Assembly (NCBI GenBank): GCA_009809945.1
Contig: WTPW01000696.1
Location: 160,673-224,672 of the forward strand
Direction: 5' to 3'
DNA length: 64,000 nt
Origin: Gigaspora margarita
Lineage: Eukaryota; Glomeromycota; Glomeromycetes; Diversisporales; Gigasporaceae
Shown in pieces: positions 43,741 to 55,309 of the stretch; the stretch's first letter is position 1, and every line of letters starts with the position of its first letter. Position numbers and translations under genes: made by a program. Under the pieces are notes generated by a model. It ran no database searches, was not told where the DNA came from, and worked only from the letters and a program-made list of their open reading frames with translations.

Positions 43741-44366
43741 TTGTAGTAGAACACAGGAAAATTTACCTGCGTTTTTGCACTTTTTTTGCTCTGATTTACT
43801 TTTTTTAAATACCAAGATAATTAAATAAAACTTTGTACAATTATATTTAAAAATAAGAATTACTTTTTTGCAAAATTAGTTTTTGTATTGTAAGAAAAAA
43901 AATTTAAGTTATATATGAGCTAAAAATAGTTAACTTTACGAAAAAAAATTTTTAAAAAATTTTATCACAATTTCTCTATAATCTTGTTTAGTTTTAGTTT
44001 TAAAGTTATAGTTCTTAAGACAATATTGTAGTTTATATAAAGGATGATAACTTTTATTATTGCAACTTTAATGATTTATTTGTAAAAATTAAGGCTTGTA
44101 TTAGAAGTAAAAATTTTTTTTATAGACAGAAACATATAAAATTTAAGAAAGTCTAAAAAAAAATTTTAATAGTAAAAATGCTAATACAAGAACTTTAAAC
44201 TTTGATTATACTAAAGTTTTCTAATAATTTTAAAAAATTTTTATAATAAAGTTATTAAAACAAAACTCAATGAATATTTTTTACTTAGAAAAGATATAGC
44301 TAAAATCAATATTTAAAATTTTATTAAAATTTTTAAAATACGCAGGCAAAGTTGCCTATATTACAA
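43741..44366. mobile_element. Foldback insertion within the MULE relic
   Basis: TTGTAGTAGAACACAGGAAA at the left and GCCTATATTACAA at the right are roughly inverted, with TTTACCTGCGT and ACGCAGGCAAA just inside. Interior AT-rich and non-coding. It interrupts the transposase frame. Confidence 0.6.
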
Positions 44367-44825
44367 CATATGGGCTGATTTAAGTCATTTATAAGTAGAG
44401 CTTATTTTTTAAAAAAATTTAAGGCTAAATAACTTTTGATCTACTGGTCCATTTTGAATGATTTTGCTACCAAAATGTTCGTTTCTTTGAGATGATTCCA
44501 ACGAGCCCAAAATTATTAAAATCCAATCACGGGATCATGAGATAATGCGCTGTCAAATAGTGATGCACCTAGAGTGTAGAATTGATGGGTTGGACATAGT
44601 CCAACCCATCAATCTCATCCTCTAGGTGCGTCACTAATTGACAGTGCATTATCTCATGATCCCGTGATTGGATTTTAATAATTTTGGGCTCGTTGGAATC
44701 GTCTCAAAGAAACGAACATTTTGGTAGCAAAATCACTCAAAACGGACCAGTAGATCAAAATTATTTGGCTTTAAAGTTTTAAAAAAATAAGTCCTACTTA
44801 TAAATGACTTAAATCAGCCCATATG
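44367..44825. mobile_element. CATATGGGC foldback element, complete copy
   Basis: Ends CATATGGGC and GCCCATATG. The two arms of about 220 bp are near-perfect inverted copies meeting at GGTTGGACATAGTCCAACC (about 44591-44609). Same family as 15643-16127. Inserted into the MULE relic next to the previous foldback. Confidence 0.93.
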
Positions 44826-46506
44826 ATCTAAGGGATAAACCTGCTGCAATCACTAGTGTGGTCAAAGAATATGCGAAAAATGAACTGAAGCTAGACAATA
44901 GTATTGAATATTTATAGCGTAAGGAGGTTGCAAACATCAAATATAAAATTCAAGGATCTATGAATATTCATTAAATAGGTAGTGCAAGCCTAAGAGAGCA
45001 TATATTTGAGACTTTGTTGTACCTGAATAATCAGGGATATTATGCCAAGCATTATAATGTTTCTCAAAAATCTGCAGAAGAAAAAGTAAAGTATATGGAG
45101 AATCTGGTTTTTATGAACTGTAGACAAATAGAAAAGCTTCAACGTCATAGCTAGCTCACATTAATAGATTTTACTCATAAAACAAACAAGCATAACTGGA
45201 AGCTTTTCATATTATATATCCATGACAATCACAGGTATTAAGAAAGTGGGCCTCATTTTTTTGTATGTGCTGAGGACAGCCTTACTATTACAAAAGCACT
45301 GCAATTAATCTGAAATAAATGTTGCTGTTGGACCCCCGTTATATTTTAATTGATCAAAATAGCACCAAAGCTAATAGTATAAAGCAAGCTTTTCTCGGTA
45401 TTGGTGCAGGTGAACAAAAGTGTGAAATTTTATTTTGCATTGTTTATATATTGCATACGTTGATTTCTAAGATTTATAAAAATGAAACTCAAAAAGTCAT
45501 AGTTGCAACTATGAATAAAAACACAAAAATAAAATGCGAACAACTTGTTCAGAACACCATTAGAACTTTTTATTTCCCGCTATTTATAACTATATTCAAC
45601 AAAACTATTCAAAAAATACTTACTAGTAGGCCCTTTGAGTATGAAACCATTCTCTGCTCTTACTTCAAGTTATATCTACCAATATGTTAGAGTCTTTCCA
45701 TAGTGAACTAAAAAGGATGACATCTTAATTGCATGGATTGGTTGGTGCATCTTATAAAGTTGTTGCCCTTGATCTTAAAAAAAAATTGATAATGAAAGTG
45801 CTGCTTTTGATTTTTATACAAAAAAAGTATTGGTTTATGAAGTTGAAGACAAATCATTGAAAAAATCTACAAGTTTCCCTACCCCATGCAATTAATGCTC
45901 ATAAAGGAAGCTTGTGCGGTAGTTGATAGGTTGGCAAAGAGTAAAAGTGCGCCAGGGCTCACTTCGCTGAATTGTTGCTACACATTTCATACCAGATATT
46001 TGCTACTATACAAACATATATTTCATGAGCACACCTATGGTACCTGCTGATTATTAACTGCTGAAGCTTGAAAAATATTTCAAGAAATATTTGAAGAAAG
46101 TGGTTTCGAAGTGTAAGAACATTGTGAATTAGTAACTATAGAGATATTAGGGTGAAGTGAAGAAAAAAAAAATGCAGAAAATAGGCGACTTGCTGTGAAT
46201 AAACTAGCCAAAAAATTATGTGAAAAATATTGGAATGTTGAAGAAAGAGGTAGTGCTAAGAAAGCAAAGGCTTTCATTACTAGACTAAAGGATTCTTTAA
46301 ATCTGATTATTAAAAAAAAAAACATAGATTTAAGATAAGGCTCTGTATGAATAATGTGCAACAAATCTGATAACACATGTATATACCTTATATTAATACA
46401 AATTTAATTTAATTTAGTGATATCTCTCTAGAGAGGGTTTATAAAAAAAATTTAGTAATCTTTAACTTTTTTTTTAAAAATATAGAATTAAAATTAGAAT
46501 TAAAAA

Positions 46507-46560
46507 GGATAAAATAAAGCATTCGCATATTTATGATCAAAAACCTGAGATATGGTTTTA
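46507..46560 (+). pseudogene. Remnant of a Sel1-repeat exon
   Basis: AAGGATAAAATAAAGCATTC followed by GCATATTTATGATCAAAAACC matches, with small indels, the Sel1 codons for EKDENKAFAYYQKSAEM (compare 30240-30300). Too short and frameshifted to be functional. Confidence 0.45.
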
Positions 46561-46712
46561 ATAGTATAGTGCATGTACTCTAGAATTGGTGTCACATGAC
46601 TAAGGTGACCAATTTTGGAGGGTCTGAATATTTCTGAATAGAACTTCGTTAAATATAAAATACGAGCATGCATTTCCTAAAATATTTGATATATAAACTA
46701 GAAAAATTTGCA

Positions 46713-47400
46713 AGTAGTCGCTACATAGTAAGTCTAAATTTTACTATATAAATCGATAATAAGTGCTTAAGTAAATATGTTTAGAAGATAAAAATACATA
46801 TTCTCCAAATTTTCATACAAATTGGAGAAGTTATTATTATTTAACTTTTAATTTTTACGTTTGACAAATATATTTTTTTAACAAATTTTAATTTTTTCGT
46901 CGAACGTAAAAATTAAAAGTCAAATAATAAAAAGTTCTCTGATTTAAATGAAATTTTTCAGGATATGTGTATTTTGATCTTTCAAATAAGTTTATTTAAG
47001 TGATCATAATCATTTAGCATAATAGAATTTGGACTTTACTACTATATATTCCCAAAAATAAGCTACCTTTTTGGGCCAAAAATTACACAAAAAAATGGGG
47101 GGTAGCTTATTTTTAGCGTATAGACATTTTTGAAAAAATTGGAAACGTACTAATAAAAAGTTGTCCAAATAACACCAAATTTTTATTGTAGATGTATTTT
47201 GATGCGCTAAACAACTTTACTTAATCGAACTTTTGAAGTTTACTTAGTATAAAAAAACTTTTATATGTAGCAACTGCTAACACGTTTTTTGAGATTTTTG
47301 AAAAAAACAGGGGGTAGCTTATTTTCGGAGTAGCTTATTTTCAGCAATATACGGTATGTAGCAACTATTGTCAATTGTGGGATAGCTTAGCTTATTTTTG
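46713..47400. mobile_element. Foldback element of the 20313 family, invaded
   Basis: TAAAACTTTTAATTTTTACG-type arms around 46855-46920 match 20690-20800. The right half (AATAAGTTTATTTAAGTGAT; TTTGGACTTTAC) continues at 47357 (GTAGCAACTATTGTCAATTG) after the 47042-47354 insertion. Confidence 0.7.
47042..47354. mobile_element. TA-flanked MITE, 313 bp
   Basis: CTATATATTCCCAAAAATAA and TTATTTTCAGCAATATACGG are inverted ends, with TA at 47040-47041 and 47355-47356. The unoccupied site with a single TA is in the partial copy near 6001. Confidence 0.88.
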
Positions 47401-48369
47401 GTCAAAGACAAACACATATAGTACCCAAATATTTCCGAGCAAAAAGTCATTGAACACAAAAGATATGCATAGTTTTCCTAAAATTTCCGAAATTAATTTA
47501 TCAGAACTATCAAGTAATACCAAATATCAGCTTTAATTCAAATGATTATGTGTGGTTATAAACTAGAGGACTAGAGGTGCAATTTATTGTAATGTGCATA
47601 CATGTTTGACAAGTTACTATTAAATATAGTGGCCAAATTTGACAAATTATTATATTAAATATAGTGGCTAAATTTTGGTACAGATATCAAATTGCTATAT
47701 TTAAAAGTAAATAAAATTGAAACTAATATGTTTAACTTAAAAATCTTTCTGTAATATTATAGTACTGGTTCTATNGTATTAATTTACAAAAAGATTTTTT
47801 TACATATATATATATATTCATTAATTATAACCAATTTTAAATTATATATAGATTTAGGTCATGTAACTCTGGTACTAGGCTACATGCACTATATATATAA
47901 ATTGATTATTATTAATATTATTAGTTCAATGCAGCAGATTTAAAAGTAGGTATATTTAATTAATATTTTGTATTTTTATTATTTCTTATTAATTTTATTT
48001 CATTTTTATTCGCATTAGTAGATCAACAAGTAAACATTATTTATTCTATACATTGAAAATAAGCTGTTCAAAATTCATGGAATTTTCTTATTGTTACTTA
48101 TAATAGCCCATATTCAGTTTGTTAAAATCCTATATTACAAATTTAGGATTATTTGAAAGATGAATACATTTTAAAAAAATTTATAGAGTTATTGCCAGTA
48201 AGTTTTAGTATTATTATGGTAGATAAAAAATATATATTATCCGAATTGAAATATATTAAAAATCGCAAATAAATTTTATAATTTTTTTGTTGGGAACCTT
48301 TAATAAAAAAAAAATTTAATCTACAAACCATCCTATAGGCTTTGTTAAATAATTTTATGAAATTAAATT
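47401..48369. other. AT-rich sequence, nothing firm
   Basis: No gene. One undetermined base at 47775. Repeated AAATATAGTGGC near 47630 and 47660 is the only structure noted. Confidence 0.4.
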
Positions 48370-48450
48370 TTTTAAAAATTTATAAGTATCCTGATAACCA
48401 CTCAAGTAAATTAGATAAACTTTTTTATTTTAATGCTAAAGATTTCAAAG
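48370..48450. repeat. Left fragment of the AAGATATCTTG palindrome array
   Basis: ATCCTGATAACCACTCAAGT, AACTTTTTTATTTTAATGC and AAAGATTTC match the array units at 54130-54200. This is host sequence separated from the rest of the array by the DIRS insertion. Confidence 0.75.
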
Positions 48451-48747
48451 CTGCTCAATATGTAAATATTGAGGCAGCTTTTGTTTTGAATCATCACAAG
48501 ACTGAACATGTGACATGTCTGAGCATGTTTAGTCTAATGATCGATTGGTTGTCGATCAGTAATATTGGGTGAGTATGAAGTAATGCTTACAAAATACATG
48601 CAAAATAAAATTATAGGAAAATCGAAAAAATTAGTTGTGTAAGTATGAGGTAATGAGTTAGTGTTCTAATTTATTAGTATTTGATAAGGTACCTAGAAGA
48701 AGATAGTTTTGTTTCTTTTGTGAACCCGATATTCATTCTAGTTAAAT
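48451..48747 (+). repeat. DIRS split direct repeat A1
   Basis: About 85-90 percent identical by eye to 53192-53487. It starts with a hairpin, CTGCTCAATAT, GTAA, ATATTGAGGCAG, and contains CTGAGCATGTTT, GATCGATTGGTTG and TTTCTTTTGTGAACCC. Confidence 0.9.
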
Positions 48748-48783
48748 CAAGCAACTTTAGTCTAAGATTATTATCTTTACACT

Positions 48784-49541
48784 ATGAGTCAAAACAAAGA
48801 TAAATCGGTTATAGTAGAATATGAAACTTCATCATCAACTAATAGTGATGTTGAACAAACTCACAAAAGTAACCAGACTAATTTTGAGACTAATTTGGCT
48901 GCTTGTTAGTAGATTTGTTGAGGCTTCTGTATCACGAACTGGGCATTCCAGAGGCAGGTATTAAGCAAGATTTGGTTAATCATTTGGTTAGTGAGGCGAA
49001 AAAGAGGTGTGAGTTGGAAAGTTTGGATAACTTAGGAAAAGCAAAAGGAGCTGAGCTGAGCAGGAATTTTGAGCCAGCTTTGAATAATAAAAATAGTAAA
49101 TTTGATTTTGAAACCTTCCCTAACAGGTTTGGGAATGTACCATTGGACGATACTGGTTTGAGATCCAAACCTTCTAATAATTTTTTACCTTCTCAGATGC
49201 CTTTGATTATGAATGAGATGCCTGCTAGCTAGGGTTTTTTGGAAGGTATATGAAAAAAGCATAATCTGTCAAAAGCTAGAAATTAGTAGGAATATAATGA
49301 ATGGTGCAAGGTAGGAACATTATTGGATAAAGCTGTATTATCTGGTAAGATAGAATATGTGTACATGGCAAGGCAGGTAGCTCTTGAGAGAGTGTATATA
49401 GTCAGAGTGGCAGATAAGGATGGATGGAGTATGGCTGCAAAATTAGCAGCAAGTAATACAATGGATCCAATATCAGAGTTGTTTAGTGCTAAGTATGAGA
49501 AAGCTAAATTGGCAGCACAGCAGTTTTCTAGAAGTAAATGA
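48784..49541 (+). pseudogene. DIRS gag-like frame
   Basis: Starts MSQNKDKSVIVEYETSSSTN soon after A1, reaches stops near 48907, and continues one frame over as LGIPEAGIKQDLVNHLVSEA to 49232, then 49323-49541 (YMARQVALERVYIVRVADKD). Further on, around 49905-49935, CEGKDHYANKC resembles the second half of a CCHC zinc knuckle. The position before the reverse transcriptase and the Ser-rich start fit a gag protein, but the sequence itself is not diagnostic. Confidence 0.55.
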
Positions 49542-50139
49542 TCCAGAACATCTTATAAGCAATACCAGTTAGCAAATAGTCAACAGTAACAGTCACAAAT
49601 TCAGCTTTCAAATATGTTTGTACCTACTTTTGTGCAGCCTTAATCATTTTTGCAACCTAATTAGTGCAATTTGGGACAAGTAGCTTTTTCTTGCCCAACT
49701 TTGTTAAAGAGCATAGAACTGGGTTGAATCTGCAAGAGTCTTCTGGTGCATATTTTTCAGGTCACCAAGTACTATAGTATGTGTCTTTGCAAAACTCTTG
49801 GTCTAATGCATATGAGCAGCAGCAGTCTTTTCGCTACCCACCAGCCTCTAGTTATAAAAATTTTGGTTCAGCTTTAAGATTTGGTGAGTCTAAAGAAGTC
49901 TCTGTGAAGGTAAAGACCACTATGCAAATAAGTGTGGATCTAGAAAACACATGAATATGCCCTTTGTAGGGATAATGCAAAACCACAGAGAAGTTAATCA
50001 CACTCAGGAAGAGTCTATTTTAGAAAACAAGGTAGAAGTGTTGGACAAAGAGCAGTTAGTGATAAGAAGGTTGCATTTAAAGATAGCAGTTCATTATTGG
50101 AAGAAGGTTATAAAGCCAGCACTGATCATAATGAAGTAA

Positions 50140-51800
50140 TTGAAAAGGAAGGTTCTACTATTTCTAAAAGGAGTAATGAAGTTAGCAACATTACCCATAC
50201 CAAGACCATGTGCCTTTTTATTAGAGGAACAGAAGTGGATAAATTTGGAGTTGGATCAATTGAAGAGAATGGGGGTGATAGAGTTGGTTGGTCAAGGAAA
50301 AGAGAGACTGGATTGGTTGCTGGAGGTCAGCTCAGTATTTGTAGTTCTGAAACTAGGCCCCAAGAAGTTCAGGTTGGTCATAGACCTTAGGAGATTAAAC
50401 AAGTTGCTTTCCAAAAAGTCCTTCAAATTCAAGAGGTTAGAAACAATATTAAGAACTATTAGCAAGGATTGGTGGGTTATAACCTTCGACCTAAAAGAAG
50501 GTTATCATTATTTGATAATGGATAATATAGCTCAGCGTTTCTTGGAATTCGTCTTCGAACGGTGATAGTTTTACTACAAAGTACTGCCATTTGGTCTAAG
50601 CCAGTCCCTATAAATTTTTGCAAAGATTAAGAGAGCAATGATTGGAAATTGGAGAGCTCAAGGAATCATTTGTGGGAATTATCTTAACAATATTTGGGTG
50701 GTATACTCTTCGAGAGAAGTCTTATTGTATCAAAGAGTGAAGATAATAGAAAAAGATCTAAAAGGTTGTGGATGGATTCAGGCGAAGAAGAAAGGAGATT
50801 GGAATTCTGTTCAGAGACAAAAATTTTGCTACCTGTTTATAGATATATTGGAAGGCTTAGTAGAAGCTCTGAAGAAAAAAATTGACTCAATAGTAAGGGG
50901 CATGCCATTTATTACATAATATTTTTTACTTAGTAACCACCCTCATCCATGTATGGTGTGATCACTTTATCTAATTCAGATTGCTTAATATAATTTATAG
51001 ATATGATCACCACCTTTAACCATGTATCCATGGTAAAAATTACATAATAAATGGCATGCCCCTAACCTCTTTAAAGGAGTTATTGAAGAGTTCAAAGGTT
51101 TTAGCTCAGAGCTTGGCCTTGGTTATAGGCAAAATTCAAAGTCTAGCCAGAGCTTTTGCCCCTGCACAAGTAAAAAGCTTAGAGTTCTACAAACTAATAG
51201 ATGCACAGAATCATTGGTGGAGTGATTAGGACAGGAACATCATATTGTCAGAGCAGGCACTAGAAGATGTGCAATAGTTAATAGAAAATTTAAAAAATTG
51301 GAATGGGCACCTAGCTTGAAAACCCTTCAGAGTAAAAACTGTGCATATAGATGCTTCAATCGTTGGTTGGTATTGGTTTTTTAAGGGTTGGTTGCTGCTA
51401 GAAACTAAAGAGAATAATTTCGGTGAATGTGATTGCTTAACTCGAATCAATAGCAGTTTTGCAAGTTTTTCAAACCTTCGAAAAGCAGTTAAGAGGGTCT
51501 TTAATAACGTTGATAATTGACAACAAAGTGGTTGTAAAAGCAGTGCAGAAGGAGAGTTCAGTTAAGTGGCAGAAAGATATTGCTTGGGAGATTTGAAATG
51601 TATGTGTGGAGAAGGACATAGATAATTTTTAGGTTCGGTAAATCCCAAGCGAGGCAAATCCAGCCAATGTTTTTTTTAGAATTTTAGATTCAGAGGATTG
51701 GAAATTAAAAATAGAGATAGTGAAGCAGTTAAAACATCGTTAGAGAAGTTTCAATGTCAACAGATTTGCAAGCCATCTGAATACAAAAAAGAAAAAATTC
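50140..51800 (+). pseudogene. DIRS reverse transcriptase and RNase H
   Basis: Motifs in order: PKKFRLVIDLRRLNKLLSKK (about 50345), WVITFDLKEGYHYLIMD (50470, catalytic Asp of motif A), VLPFGLSQS (50580, motif B), YLNNIW (50680) in place of the YLDDI catalytic pair, and KTVHIDASIVGW (about 51335) opening the RNase H domain, followed by LITLIIDNKVVVKAVQKESS (51500). Stops at 50563-50568 and later, frameshifts, the NN for DD change and the MITE at 50896-51063 all make it inactive. The RT would copy the element RNA into circular DNA for recombinase insertion. Confidence 0.8.
50896..51063. mobile_element. 168-bp MITE with AGGGGCATGCCATTTATTA ends
   Basis: AGGGGCATGCCATTTATTAC is inverted at the right as ATAATAAATGGCATGCCCCT with a one-base shift. 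Inserted between the RT and RNase H parts of the DIRS element. Confidence 0.85.
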
Positions 51801-52099
51801 AACAGCTTGCACTTCTGTCTGGGCTCAGAAGCAGTTGATTGCTTTTTCAGAATTGAAAGAGTATAAAAAATTACTTGTGCTCACTTTTTGCAATAATTCA
51901 TCGAGCTATTATGCATGCCAAGGAATATAGTGCACTTATAGTGATTATTGTGCCAGTTTGAGTGGCAGCTCTGTGGTGGCCCATAATTATAGAGGCTCAA
52001 AGGGAAGAAATAGATCTGCTATTACCTGAGGATATTATTTAACTAGGCCCCTCCAGATGTATAGAACCTTGCAATAACAAAAAATGGAGGTTGAAAGTG

Positions 52100-53036
52100 A
52101 TTCAAATAGATTGATTAGTCCAAGGGTACTTAGTACGCGCAGGGTACCTAATAGAGAATTCTATAAGTGAGCCCTATAGAAAAAGGCTTGTAAAAGTATG
52201 GAAAGCATTTGTAAAGTTTGCAATTCAGGTAGATCATTCACCTTTACCTGTATCAGCTTCAATGATAACAGCTTTTCTTGCTTGGTTAGAAATGTTTGGA
52301 TGGGTTTCTGAGTTAGCTAAGTGTTTGTTTCGATTTTTAGCCCATAGAGCTCAGAATTTATATGATTCTACAAAAGATAGTTCAGTACAATACGTAGTTA
52401 ATAGTATTAAAAATGTGCAGCTCAAGATATAGTGACGAAGTAGCCAAGGGACCCTTTACTAGTTAGAGCCATGAAGTATTATTTCGATTTTCCTCTAGTA
52501 GGTATTAGTTATGAGTTTTGGCTTTGAGACTTGGCTTTAGTAACCCTAGGCTTAAGAACTATGAGATGAGGAGGTGAGCTTTGTAATTTAAAAAGAAATG
52601 ATGTTAAGTTAGTAGATAATTTGTTGTGAGTAAGAATCAATAAGCGAAGACAGATTAGCTAGTAAAAGGAAAATTCATTCTAATTAAAAGATTGAATAGC
52701 AATTACTGCCCAGTAAAGAGGTTTGAGGAATATCTGAGAGTGAGACTAGTAACAAGAAAAGATGAACCTTTGTTTTTATCCAAAATAAAGCAGAATATAA
52801 TAGTCTCATCAATTTCAGCAATAGTAAAACAGGTTGCAAACCATGCTAATATAAAAGGGAAGTTTATAGCTCATAGTCTTAGGATAGGTGGTACTACTGT
52901 GGCAATGAGAGAGGAGTTGTCATTGGAACAGATTCAAACTATTGGTGGTTGGGTTTCTGATGCGGCTAGATTGTACATAAGGGCAGTAGACATAGCAAAT
53001 TTGGGCACTTCGGTAGTGATGGGTTTTGGAGAATGA
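52100..53036 (+). pseudogene. DIRS tyrosine recombinase
   Basis: The last 115 codons (52692-53036) are open and contain KGKFIAHSLRIGGTTVAM, the HXXR box, then LEQIQTIGGWVSDAARLYIR with the Trp/His position and nucleophilic Tyr of the tyrosine recombinase family. The upstream part (from about 52190, VWKAFVKFAIQVDHSPLPVS and ITAFLAWLEM) is in the same general frame but carries stops (near 52431, 52525 and 52565). The enzyme would insert the circular DNA copy. Inactive in this copy. Confidence 0.85.
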
Positions 53037-53136
53037 TTTTTGTCATTAGTTTTGTTTTGTGTATAGTTAGGTTAATTGTAGTAGTTTTTAAGGAGTATAT
53101 GGATTAAAATTTATTAACCACAATGCTCTTTAGTTA

Positions 53137-53191
53137 CCCAGATGTAATTCTATAGTTAGTTAGTCCCCAAAATGAGAGACAAACCAAAAAA
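53137..53191 (+). repeat. DIRS split direct repeat B1
   Basis: AGATGTAATTCTATAGTTAG continuing to GAGACAAA; repeated at 53951-54000 (B2). Confidence 0.85.
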
Positions 53192-53487
53192 CTGCTCGAT
53201 ATATAAGTATCAAGGCAGCTTTTGTCTCAAATCATCACGAGATCGAACATGTGATATGTCTGAGCATGTTTGATATAATGATCGATTGGTTGTTAATCAG
53301 TGATATTGGATAAGTATGAAGTAATGCTTACAAAATGCATGCAAAATGAGGTTATGGGAAAATTGAAAAAATTAGTTGTATAAGTATGAGATAATAAGTT
53401 AGTAATCTGATTTATTAGCATTTGATAAGGTATGCAGAAGAAGATAGTCTTGTTTCTTTTGTGAACCCAACATTTGTTCTAGTTAAA
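53192..53487 (+). repeat. DIRS split direct repeat A2
   Basis: Second copy of the A repeat, directly after B1; begins with the same hairpin CTGCTCGATAT, ATAAG, TATCAAGGCAG. Confidence 0.9.
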
Positions 53488-53509
53488 TTGACCCTCCCTT
53501 ATCCCAATT

Positions 53510-53935
53510 AGTTTCTGCAAAATGGCTTGTTGGGATGATAACCATTTAAAATTAAGCTAATAGATATAAATTAACAGATTTGATTAAATAATGACCTGTC
53601 AGGATGACAGTTATTTGTACAAGTTTTTAATACCTCTATGACCTGTCAGGATGCCAGTTATATAAGAAGCCTAGGGTTGATAGAGTTTGTTAAATAAATA
53701 ACCTGTTGGGATGACAATTTTTTGTACTGTACAAGATTCTAATGTTTCTATGACCTGTTAGAACGACAGTCATATAAGAAGCTGAGGTTAATATAATTGT
53801 TTAGAGGATTGACCTGTCAAAACAACAGTCAGTAGTAAAGAATTCTGAATCATACTGTGACCTGTCAGAATAACAGTTATAAAGAAAAAGTAAAGAAAGT
53901 TATACAATACTAGAAAACTGTATGGGTTGCTCGAT
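53510..53935 (+). repeat. Array of CTGTCAGGATGACAG hairpins between A2 and B2
   Basis: Seven copies of GACCTGTCAGGATGACAGTTA (20 bases: ACCTGTCAGGATGACAGTTA) with changes, about 45-65 bp apart, at about 53525, 53590, 53640, 53700, 53752, 53810 and 53862. The core CTGTCA-GGA-TGACAG is a perfect 6-bp stem. It may be a recombinase or packaging signal; this is not known. Confidence 0.75.
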
Positions 53936-53950
53936 TAGCAGGAGAAAACA

Positions 53951-54000
53951 CCTAGATGTAATTCTATAGTTAGTTAGTTCCCAAAATAAGAGACAAAACA
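53951..54000 (+). repeat. DIRS split direct repeat B2 (right end)
   Basis: CCTAGATGTAATTCTATAGT to GAGACAAAACA; right boundary of the DIRS element against the array unit. Confidence 0.85.
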
Positions 54001-55309
54001 ATAGAAGTAAAATAAAAAAAGTTCATCGAATTTGCTTGGATGTTGTCAAAATATCTTTGTTCAAAAGTTATATAAAAATTTAAAATGCCTATAATAATTA
54101 TAATATAAACACTTTTACAATAATTTTGGACAAAGATATTTCAACATTTTTTAAGCAAATTCGATGAACTTTTTTTTTATTTTAATGCTAAAGATTTCTA
54201 GAAGTGAAATAAAAAATGAATCATTGAATTTGCTTGGATGGTTGTCGAGATATCTTCGCTCAAAGTTATACAAAAATTTAAAATGCCTATACATAATTAT
54301 GATGATAAATAATTTGAACAAAAATATCTTGATATCTATTCAAGCAACTTTTTTATTTTAATACTAAAGATTTGTAAAAATAAAATAAAAAAATTCATTG
54401 AATTTGCTTGAATAGTTGTTAAGATATTTTTGCTCAAAGCTATGTAAAATTTAAAATACCTATATATAATTATAATGATAAACACTTGTACAATAATTTT
54501 GAACAAAAATATCTCGATATCTTGTTAAGCAAATTTGATGACCATTTTTTTATTTTATTTCTAAAATATTCAGCATTAAAATAAAAAAAAACATTCATCG
54601 AATTTGCTTAAATGGTTGTTGAGATATCTTCATTTAAAGTTATTGTACAAGTGTTTGTTATTGTAATTATACAGGCATTTTTAGATTTTTATAAAATTTT
54701 GAGCGAAGATATCTTAACTATACATGAGAACAAAAGCATTTCAGGTTTGAAACCCTGAAATTAAAATTTGAAGACAAAATTGTTTTTGACCTATTTTACT
54801 TGAAAGATGAAATTATTTGATACTTTTTTTGAATAGATGAAATTATAAGAAACATATCTATATAAATTTTATTTGCTCTTCCTTATAAAAAATTTTTAAT
54901 TTTCTCTAATAAAGATGAAATAGGTCTTTTTCAAAAATCAATTTTGGTGGCATCACTAATCTTGACAACTGTCCAAGCAAATTTGATAATTTTTTTTATT
55001 TTACTTTTACAAATCTTCAGCATTAAAATAAAAAAAAGTTCATTGAATTTGCTTGAAAGGTCGTTGAGATATCTTCATTCATAGTTATTGTACAGGTGTT
55101 TATCATCATAATTATATATAGATGTTTTAAATTTTTACTCAAATTTGAGTAAAGCAACCATCTAAGCAAATTTAATGATTTTTTTTTATTTTACTTCTAG
55201 AAAACTTCAGCATTAAAATAAAAAAAAGTTCGTCAAATTTGCTTGAATAGTTGTCAAGATATCTTTGTTCAAAGTTATTGTACAAGTATTTGTTATTGTA
55301 ATTATATAG
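54001..55309. repeat. Array of alternating AAGATATCTTCGCTCAAAGT palindromes
   Basis: Repeated half-units: GAATTTGCTTGGATGGTTGT, CGAGATATCTTCGCTCAAAG, TTATGATGATAAAC-type spacers and their inverses, about every 130-190 bp, continuing at 56370-56525. Related to 24352-25612. The insertion point of the DIRS element lies in one unit. The open frame at 54164-54361 is a repeat artefact. Confidence 0.8.

Larger units (their letters stand above)
43354..46310 (+). pseudogene. MULE (Mutator-like) transposase relic
   Basis: Readable in pieces interrupted by stops and two foldback insertions. Pieces: FWKIYVCHFIKHRNSSTWQD and RPAGICEAKIKV (43460-43610); KYSDTIQFLVTNEV (to 43725); after the insertions RDKPAAITSVVKEYAKNELK (44830); LIDFTHKTNKHNWKLFILYI (first catalytic Asp, about 45163); HFFVCAEDSLTITKALQL; YILIDQNSTKANSIKQAF (second Asp, about 45340); ACAVVDRLAKSKSAPGLTSL (about 45910); and a degraded SWIM finger, NCCYTF to YKHIFHEHTYGT. 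This order is that of fungal MULE transposases, which cut and paste DNA. At least seven in-frame stops, several frameshifts and a Cys lost from the SWIM finger show it is dead. The open frame at 45319-45690 is one surviving piece. Confidence 0.85.
48451..54000 (+). mobile_element. DIRS-like (tyrosine recombinase) retrotransposon
   Basis: Split direct repeats A1 (48451-48747), B1 (about 53137-53191), A2 (53192-53487) and B2 (about 53951-54000) enclose a gag-like frame, a reverse transcriptase/RNase H and a tyrosine recombinase, in the order A1-genes-B1-A2-B2 known for Ngaro/PAT-type DIRS elements. No target duplication is expected and none is seen. It sits inside a palindrome array: flanks ATGCTAAAGATTTCAAAG and AAGTAAAATAAAAAAAGTTC together rebuild an array unit. 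All reading frames are broken. A small MITE (50896-51063) is inserted in the pol region. Confidence 0.88.
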
